A stretch of DNA of 13,373 nt from Euperipatoides rowelli (lineage: Eukaryota; Onychophora; Udeonychophora; Euonychophora; Peripatopsidae), in the NCBI GenBank assembly GCA_003024985.2, contig PXIH01S0000948.1; one strand, written 5' to 3'. The notes beneath the pieces are model-generated. The model did not search any database. It was not told the DNA's origin and worked only from the letters and a program-made list of their open reading frames with translations. Positions 7,233 to 13,373 of this stretch are shown piece after piece (the first letter of the stretch is position 1; the number at the start of each line of letters is the position of its first letter). The position numbers were made by a program, and so were the translations under genes.

Positions 7233-8460
7233 TCTCTGAGCTCGAGCTCCGAGAAATTGTACACGTCAAGGAGAACTAACAGAATATAAACATAGAAGAC
7301 AGACTCCGAGATTATTAAAATACACTAACAGAGAAATAAAAGATGAAGAAAGGAGAAAAATCATACAGTAAAAACAAAAAAAGCTATTAAAAGCCTAAAT
7401 TTGGCTAAACTATCATTCCTGTAGACTCCCTTCCTCAAGACTCTATACCACCAGTTGATCAATTCTGGATTATGAAACAACTAAATAATATTAAAAATAA
7501 TTCTTCTACTTCAACTGATAACATACCAAATTTCATCTTCAGAGAGTTCAGCGTTGAATTGACTGAACCTNTCACCTTCTTGATCAACAAAGCTTTGGTT
7601 TTGTGTCAAATGCCCTCTGCCTGGAAAACTTNGTATATTGTACCAATTCCCAAAGATAAGAATATATCTAGTCCTGGTCAAATAAGACCTATTTTGATAC
7701 TGCCTGCGTTGTCAAAGATAATCGAGAGACACATCTATGACTATCTGCTTCATTTAGTATCTGGTTATCTTGATTGTAATCAATTTGGATGCCTCCCAGG
7801 TAGGTCCTCCCATCACTATCTCATCTTATATACCCACAAGATTTTGCAAATTAAAGACAAAAACATTGAACATCCTTTTACACTAATTACAGATTTATCT
7901 AAAGCCTATGATAACCTGGACCACAATATTTTTATAAAGGAATTGATCAACTTGAATTTACCTTACAACCTAATAAATTGGCTAGTATCTTTTTTGACCA
8001 ATCGTTACCAAATGTTGAAGATCCCAGAGTCAAATAATGTTATTAAATTCCCTATCTCAAACGGTGTCCCTCAGGGATCTGTGCTGGGTGGATTGATTTT
8101 TATAATCACGACCAACTGTATAGGAATTAACCTCTCCAATTGTTATAAATTTGTGGACGATATGTCAATAGTCATTTCAGCTGATGTCAATGATGCACCC
8201 CTTTATATTCAAAATTCTTTTAATCAAATAAATAGTGAAGCACACAAGTATGGAATGAAGATCAATCCGGAAAAGTCATACATTNTGTCTCATAATACAT
8301 CTCAAAGGTCCTCTGTTATTGATGTCAATTTGGGAAACTCAATTATCAAAAATGTTTTCTCTTGTAAGATATTAGGGAGTTGTGGTGCAGGCTAATCTAA
8401 ATGGGATAGTCATATATCCCATTTTAGATTAAATTAAACACTGTAGAATCATCTAAAAGC
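7233..8460 (+). mobile_element. Truncated CR1/L2-type non-LTR retrotransposon
   Basis: LINE fragment bracketed on the left by a change from very AT-rich DNA to a near-perfect palindrome at 7233-7254 (GAGCTCGAGCTC core). It contains a reverse transcriptase core but no endonuclease upstream and no recognisable 3' tail. Reading-frame traces upstream of the open frame (SLNLAKL-type text near 7390-7415 in another frame) suggest the linker before the RT is present but frameshifted. The palindrome may mark the 5' truncation junction. The 3' limit is vague: similarity to RT C-terminal text (KWDSHI, about 8400-8417) ends soon after the stop codon. Confidence 0.75.
7409..8395 (+). CDS. Reverse transcriptase fragment of a CR1/L2/Ingi-like LINE
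   Basis: RNA-directed DNA polymerase core of a LINE ORF2, which in intact elements copies the element RNA at the nicked target. The frame is open from 7409. The first ATG is at 7472, giving 307 residues, but homologous-looking text (DSIPPVDQFW) precedes it, so this ATG is not a native start. Numbering from that Met: an early block DNIP..I (16-22) and PIPK (58-61), RPI (72-74) with SKIIE (81-85), motif A TDLSKAYD (140-147), NGVPQGSVLG (197-206), catalytic motif C FVDD (227-230) and INPEKS (264-269). The order and spacing fit CR1/L2/Ingi-type enzymes rather than L1 or RTE, though the clade is tentative. The catalytic Asp residues D141, D229 and D230 are present. The frame ends at TAA 8393-8395, just before KWDSHI text. 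Three ambiguous bases (7571, 7632, 8285) each leave one residue unknown. Endonuclease and C-terminus are missing, so it is a dead fragment. Confidence 0.93.
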   Translation, partial: TIIPVDSLPQDSIPPVDQFWIMKQLNNIKNNSSTSTDNIPNFIFREFSVELTEPXTFLINKALVLCQMPSAWKTXYIVPIPKDKNISSPGQIRPILILPALSKIIERHIYDYLLHLVSGYLDCNQFGCLPGRSSHHYLILYTHKILQIKDKNIEHPFTLITDLSKAYDNLDHNIFIKELINLNLPYNLINWLVSFLTNRYQMLKIPESNNVIKFPISNGVPQGSVLGGLIFIITTNCIGINLSNCYKFVDDMSIVISADVNDAPLYIQNSFNQINSEAHKYGMKINPEKSYIXSHNTSQRSSVIDVNLGNSIIKNVFSCKILGSCGAG

Positions 8461-11340
8461 AAAAAAATGCAAATCCGAATAAAACAAAGTTAATAGAAAA
8501 CGTTTAGGATGTGGCATGAAACAACTGGAACCAATTAATCAAAAAGTCCTTGGTCTGAACATGTTAAAAATCTTAACTGGGTAAAAAAAGAAGAAAAAAA
8601 GCCATTCGATTGAAGTGTAGTTCAATTTTTTTTAAATAAATCACTAATGATCAATGAATGGTAAATTGTTTGCAATTAAGAATTAATTCCAAAAGCATGA
8701 GAATTACACCTGTTATTTTATCATCATCGGGTGCATTCTCAAGGCAGAGGTTCACGTTCATGGATCGCCAATTATTATTTTAAAGGCTAAATATAAATTT
8801 AACTAATATATTCCAAGACAGTGTTCCCTTTTTTAAAGAAAAAAAAAAAAGAGTAGGCTACAACTATAACTTTGAGGCATCGTCAAAAATTCATGTAAAA
8901 TGTAAACTACCACTATAACCAAAATTATTTACGAAATAATAGAACATTAATATTTTTAATTTTGTGATACCTGGCGAAAAAAATAAAATATCCCACCTGA
9001 CAGTTTTTCTCATAAGACAATTCTATGCCATTCATATTTCATATGTAAATTCTTAGACTGTAGCCTAATCAACAGTCTATAGGCCCTATTCTATTGTTTT
9101 ACACATTTTATTTTGATAAAAATTACATTTTACTGATAGCCAGCTTTTTCATTCTAAGCTATAGCCAGTCAGTACAAGGCAATTTTTAATTTTCATTGAA
9201 TCATGAAAATTAAAAAATAAAAAGTAGATATACAGTAGTTAAGATATACAGTATTCTTTCTGTGAATAAAATAGGGAAACATGGTATGGTATTTCTGATG
9301 GCTAAATTTAATAGATTAGTTAAGCAGGAAATTATGATAGTCAAAATAGAGTGTCTGAATTGTGGAAAATTTAGACTAGTCCATAAGAAATGGAGGCCTA
9401 CTGGCAAATGCTTGGTAGACTGGTGGCACAATTCAATTAGAAATGTGTATATAATAGACTTAATATTGTATTTTATTTAAAAAAGAAAAAAAAGTGCCAT
9501 ACACTTACAGTAAGTGGACACCATCATTTTTGGTTCTCTTGTCAATATTCTACAAGTTGGCAGACTTTTTGTAATAACTTTTGATGTTCAAACATGTAGC
9601 CTATAGGCTACACAGTAACTTAAGATGAATGAATAAAAAAAAAAAAACTTTTTTTCAAATAAAATCATTTTAGTCCAAAATATTTAATATAATAATGACT
9701 ACTATCAAGGTCCCAAAATATTGTAGGCTATGTAGGCTACTGTTGTTTAACTCATAAAAAAAAGAATAAATGAAAAATTGAACATATGAAAGGCATGCAT
9801 AAAGTTACAAACCAATTGAAACAATGAACAAAACTCAAAATGGTATTCATTGGTCATAGGTAGATTGGACAGGTGCAGTGTACTCTGGTAATTTTAAGAT
9901 TTACTCAAATTTATTCCAGTCCCCTTAATATCAAATTTAAGTAATAGCTGTTTAATGGACAATGTGGAATTGTAGACTAGCTTATATTATTTTTCTATTC
10001 ATGAAATTAATTAAAAAAAAAAACCCTGTAGACAGTATGATGATTTATTAATATTGTATCAATGTTAATAGTGGCATATTTATATTGATTGTAATAATAA
10101 ATCACTTAGACAAACATTTTAAATATTTACTTTTGATTAATTAATATCCTGTATAATAGTAATGCTATACAGTACATATTTTTAATATACATTGTTAATA
10201 AATACTGGAAGACTAAATGTGCCAATACACAATTTGACTGGATGTGAAGGATAGGAATTGTGGGTAGTTTTAATTCTCCGTTTGTACAAGTAACGCAGTC
10301 GTGAATGGCAGTTGTTGACTGATAATGTGCCTGACAAATAGGTGGATTTATTTAAATAGCAAAGTTCTTAATGAAAGTGGAAATTTATTTATTATATCTT
10401 ATCATTGTATATTGCCTTGGATTTAATCTTTATAATACTAGCACCTTCCTTAAAAAAAAGTGTAATGCCACCAATCTACAGTATTTAACTACAAGTAGCG
10501 GCCACTTATTTTCTTATATGCTCCTTCTTAAACTGGAAAATTTATTCTTGCATTGTACATTTAGGATTAAAAGGGCATAAAGGCATTTGCTTAATTAACC
10601 ACTATTAGACCCAGAAATGTAGTTATGCTTGATCAATCACAAGGCTGAATAATCTAAAAGAAAAATTTCAACTGGAGAGAAAAATTTGTAAAAAGTTAAA
10701 TTGGCCTAATTATTTGGAAAAACGAAGAAATGACCAATAGTCAAAGACTATAAGCCCAAACTCTACTGAAAACTATCTGTTTAATTCAGATCATATGAAT
10801 AAAAGCCAACTTTTTTTGATTCCAGTATTCCAATAGTTTCAAAGCTACAGTACTAAAGGAGAGAGAGAGAATAAGTTAGCATCTGGGAGAGGAATCCATA
10901 TTCCTTCTTGGCAGATTATTCAACTAGCATTATGTTACAATATCTACAGTCATTTTAATGAAGTATACCTTTTACTTCTTAAGTTTACTTATTTCGAAAG
11001 ACTTCTATGCTCTGTATACTGTATAAATTAAAATCTTTTTAATAAAAATTATTACCAATCAATTTCAGACCTACTGGCCCTCTTCAAGGTACACGGTTGA
11101 AAATATTGAGCCCATTAAGTTACTGTATTTCAATATTTTATAAATTAACATTAATGGTTTGACTATTCAAGTCAGCTTTTTAACATTTCTTTGAAATTTA
11201 ATAAATTCTTATATTTCTTTGAAATTAAAAAAAAAAAACCCCAAACCCTTTTGAAATAAATATCTTCAACAACTAAAAAAAAAAAAAATATAGCCTGCAA
11301 GCTATTCAATCTATAGTAGTAATTGTTTCCAATTTTCACT
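8461..11340. other. Long AT-rich stretch with no gene
   Basis: Nearly 2.9 kb of AT-rich DNA without a supported gene, RNA or element end. The open frames at 9210-9431, 9262-9480 and 10371-10580 are short, overlap on opposite strands or are compositionally driven, and lack a protein family. 9262-9480 shows one CX2C but no completed zinc motif. A short GA repeat occurs at 10860-10872. Paired heptamers (for example TAGCCTATAGGCTA near 9598) recur. Several A-runs of 8-14 bases lie in 11225-11290. Confidence 0.5.
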
Positions 11341-11358
11341 CTTCTCCAAAACCATTAA

Positions 11359-11437
11359 AAAAAAAGNANNAANAAANANANANNAAANANAAAAANNACN
11401 CCCCCCCCCCCCCNAAAAAAAAAAAAAAAAAAAAAAA
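11359..11437. other. Unresolved A/C homopolymer block (sequence-quality gap)
   Basis: A-rich bases mixed with many N calls (11367-11400), then 13 C, one N and 23 A. The pattern is what failed reads through homopolymers, or a join of two reads at a poly-A tract, would give. True length and content are unknown, and continuity across it should not be assumed. Confidence 0.85.
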
Positions 11438-11740
11438 GATTTAAAATACATCTAACAAAAGTGACTATTTAAAAAAATACTTATAGGTCAAACACAATGG
11501 ATTTTTATCCACTAGGGCCTCAATTTGAGTTGTTTTGATTTTAGTCGTTGATAGACTATTTTTCGTTTCGAGTCTTTTTTTTTTCGTCGTCGTTTGTAAG
11601 AGATTTTTAAAAAAAAATTTAGTGCTGTAATTTTTATTTATTTTATAAAATTTATGCCAAGTAATTACTTAATTTAAAATAATTATATTAAAATCAACTT
11701 TGTCTTGAAGATTATTAATAAAGAAACACTAGTTTTTTTT
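11438..11740. other. AT-rich stretch with no gene
   Basis: No coding frame or element end recognised. A small TTCGTCGTCG patch near 11582-11591 is the only GC-richer part. Confidence 0.45.
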
Positions 11741-11741
11741 T

Positions 11742-11946
11742 TTTTTTTTACAGTCCACGTTGGTGAAGCTGACTTCGCAAAACCAACGTTATCTCAGCGG
11801 TTGATAATAAAATATAATAAATAGAATCCATGGATGGACAAAACGTGCGGCGCCTGACTCTCAACAGTACGTTTAATCAGATGCTGGGAGTCAGGCCCTC
11901 AAGTGAAGACCACAGTAGGTTTTTTTTACAGTCATAAAAATGACTG
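11742..11946 (+). other. Structured GC-richer island with three strong hairpins
   Basis: Hairpin 1, 11757-11789: ACGTTGGT pairs with ACCAACGT, and a nested GAAG-CTGA-CTTC tetraloop stem (11765-11776) plus a 5-base bulge lie inside. Hairpin 2, 11852-11896: GCCTGACTCTCA pairs with TGGGAGTCAGGC over 12 positions (one T-G pair) with a 21-base loop. Hairpin 3, 11929-11946: CAGTCAT-AAAA-ATGACTG. The block is bracketed by a 14-base direct repeat TTTTTTTTACAGTC (11742-11755 and 11920-11933). It could be a small mobile element with a target duplication, a structured RNA gene, or a coding exon with acceptor-like TTTTACAG sequences. I recognise no known RNA family. Confidence 0.45.
11830..11937 (+). CDS. 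Possible short coding exon, unknown protein
   Basis: An ATG at 11830 in a favourable context (CCATGG) opens 35 codons ending at TAA 11935-11937, starting MDGQNVRRLTLNSTF and continuing through MLGVRPSSEDHS. The residue mix is balanced and uses C- and G-containing codons (GTG CGG CGC CTG), unlike the surrounding poly-A/poly-T DNA, which is why I mention it. An AG|GT at 11917-11920 could act as a splice donor after the Ser codon, and the T-run ending in ACAG at 11741-11753 could be an acceptor for a leader. Against it: the frame is short, both halves of hairpin 2 lie inside it, no protein family is recognised, and no continuing exon was identified downstream. A first exon of a cellular gene and a chance frame are both possible. 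Confidence 0.2.
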   Translation: MDGQNVRRLTLNSTFNQMLGVRPSSEDHSRFFLQS

Positions 11947-12009
11947 GAAAAGAAAAAAATTGTTTCTTTTATACAGTGTACAGTAAAAAAAAACAAAAAA
12001 CATATATAA

Positions 12010-12248
12010 TCCTATATACTAATTGGAATGTGTTCCGAAGCCATAACAGCGCCATCTAACAGGCTTATTCAAAACTTTTTTTTTTCTCTTAGATCACTTT
12101 GATATGAAAAAAAAAAAAAAAATGTTAACGGACTTAAAATATCGGCGCGGGAACTATTTTTAGAAACTTTGTGATGTTTTCTCTTTACATAAAAAGGGCT
12201 GAAACAAAAAAAAATGGCTGATGCCCGTGTAACGGGCTTATTTGCTAG
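12010..12248 (+). mobile_element. Non-autonomous Helitron (239 bp)
   Basis: The 5' terminus TCCTATATACTAATTGG starts at 12010 directly after an A. The 3' terminus has the hairpin GCCCGT-GTA-ACGGGC (12223-12237), seven bases (TTATTTG), then CTAG (12245-12248) followed by T. A 5' TC, a subterminal hairpin, a CTRR end and insertion between A and T without target duplication are the hallmarks of Helitrons. The interior has no Rep/helicase coding sequence, so the element is a short non-autonomous derivative mobilised in trans. It includes GCGCCATCTAAC (12049-12060) and GGCGCGGGAA (12144-12153), plus A- and T-runs. The plus strand is the canonical orientation. Confidence 0.8.
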
Positions 12249-13373
12249 TGTATGTAATATCAGGAAAGTCTCTCTTACATTTCAATGTATTCCTATGGAC
12301 ACTTAATGATTTAAGTTGTATATTTTAGAAACTAAACTATAACTCAAATTCAAAGCTTTAGTGTAGGGAAGAGGAGGAAGACTTGATCTCTATAGATTTT
12401 GGCTTAAATTTTCATGATAAAATAAATTTGTGTGACATACACTGGTATGTCATGCTCATTTGAGTTTACTGAGCTAGATTGAAAAATAAAGCTGTGAAGC
12501 TTGCTTTGGAAGGGGCATCTTATTTTGTTAAGATATCGGCTATTATAAAATATCACTAGCTTCAATATTTATATGATTTCTTTTGCAATCTGTAAAAAAA
12601 AATGTTTGTTAATAGTTTTTGGAAGAAAAAAATTAAGTGAATACAAGACTAAAAGAGCACAAACAAATATTACGGTAAATCATCTGACAAAGTATTTGAG
12701 GAAAAAGATAAAATGTACTGTAGGTATTTGAAAAATAAAACACCAATTTTGTGTATGTTTATAATAAATTGAGCTAAAACAAGCTTCTTCTCTCGTCACA
12801 TGAAATTTGCATTAAACAAACTCATTAATTAACTTATAATACAGAGAAAGGGCCTTCAAACTATGTTTGGCAGAACCCTATGATTTTACTATCCACTTTC
12901 AAAGGTTTTGCAAATAGGTTTAAATTTTCAAAGAAAACAAATTGTAATAACTAAATGATTGATCATTCATTACTAAATGTTAATTTATCAGGAATTACAA
13001 GTAGAATAATTGATTATTCATTAGCAATTTCAAATGAGTTGATCAATCAATTGTTACTTGATTAATTACATTCAATTAAGTAGAAATTTTTCCAAGATTG
13101 ATATCTATATGATGTTGCAACCAAACTGTTTGAGGTTCTCGTGGTTCATTCTGTAGTTGAGTAGTCATATTTATATAATTATACTTTAAAACAAATGATA
13201 CCTGAAAAATAAAAAAAAAAAAAAATTAGAAACAAATCTGTTACACACACTATACAAGCTATCTTATTTTTTATTAAATTATAATAACAGCGAAGTCAAA
13301 TGTCACATTAATAACAGTAACCAGTAGAGGTCAAGATTAACTTTATTCACTAGCGGCCAATGTCTGGTAACTT
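12249..13373. other. AT-rich stretch with no gene
   Basis: No coding frame, RNA gene or complete element found. A cluster of TGATTGAT-like sites lies at 12950-13080, and an inverted repeat AGTAACCAG / CTGGTAACT lies at 13316-13372, at the window edge. Confidence 0.5.

Noticed and set aside
9262-9480. 72-codon frame with one CX2C (CLNCGK)
   Set aside because: No second metal-ligand pair in the right spacing, an overlapping frame on the other strand, and no homologous context.
10371-10580. 69-codon plus-strand frame with a hydrophobic start
   Set aside because: Leu/Ile/Tyr-rich by base composition; no signal peptide context, no neighbour, no motif.
1-13373. Search for hammerhead ribozyme, tRNA, 5S, U6 or histone stem-loop signatures
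   Set aside because: No core motif (for example CTGATGA with GAAA, or A and B boxes in correct spacing) was found by eye on either strand.

Overview
The window reads as AT-rich, mostly non-coding animal nuclear DNA (about 70% A+T by eye) packed with decayed transposable elements. No operon-like layout, CRISPR array, rRNA or tRNA gene is visible. The element mix is a CR1/L2-type LINE, a Tx1/L1-like two-ORF LINE, hAT-like ends, a Helitron and short foldback elements. Together with the constantly recurring heptamers TACTGTA and TAGGCTA/TAGCCTA, this suggests an aquatic metazoan (invertebrate or fish), but the species cannot be named from the sequence. Isolated N calls and an unresolved A/C homopolymer block (about 11367-11414) point to draft-quality sequence.

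Layout. 1-1677 (minus strand): a decayed two-ORF non-LTR retrotransposon. A gag-like zinc-knuckle ORF1 (625-1677, split over several frames) is followed 63 bases later by the start of an ORF2 apurinic-type endonuclease (227-561, broken). The second half of this assignment comes from translating stretches too short or too broken to stand out as ORFs. 1680-3570: non-coding, with a pair of tandem foldback units sharing a core (2477-2698) and a short direct repeat (2886-2990). 3574-3866: a small hAT-like non-autonomous element whose right end cuts into the first unit of a minisatellite. 3867-4340: that minisatellite, 12 units of about 40 bp organised as a four-unit higher-order repeat of about 162 bp, each unit carrying a small hairpin. 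4362 onward: the left end of a second hAT-like element. 6122-6388: a G-rich/C-rich foldback element. 7233-8460 (plus strand): a LINE reverse-transcriptase fragment, the best coding region in the window. 8460-11340: AT-rich with nothing recognisable. 11750-11946: a GC-richer, strongly structured island holding a possible short coding exon (11830-11937). 12010-12248: a 239-bp non-autonomous Helitron with both diagnostic ends. 12250-13373: AT-rich, no gene.

The genes do not form a working pathway. Each protein-like segment belongs to a selfish element that is no longer intact. I found no convincing undescribed multi-gene system. The most unusual structures are the higher-order minisatellite whose hairpin arms vary in a compensating way between units, the tandem foldbacks with a shared core, and the structured island with its possible exon next to the Helitron.
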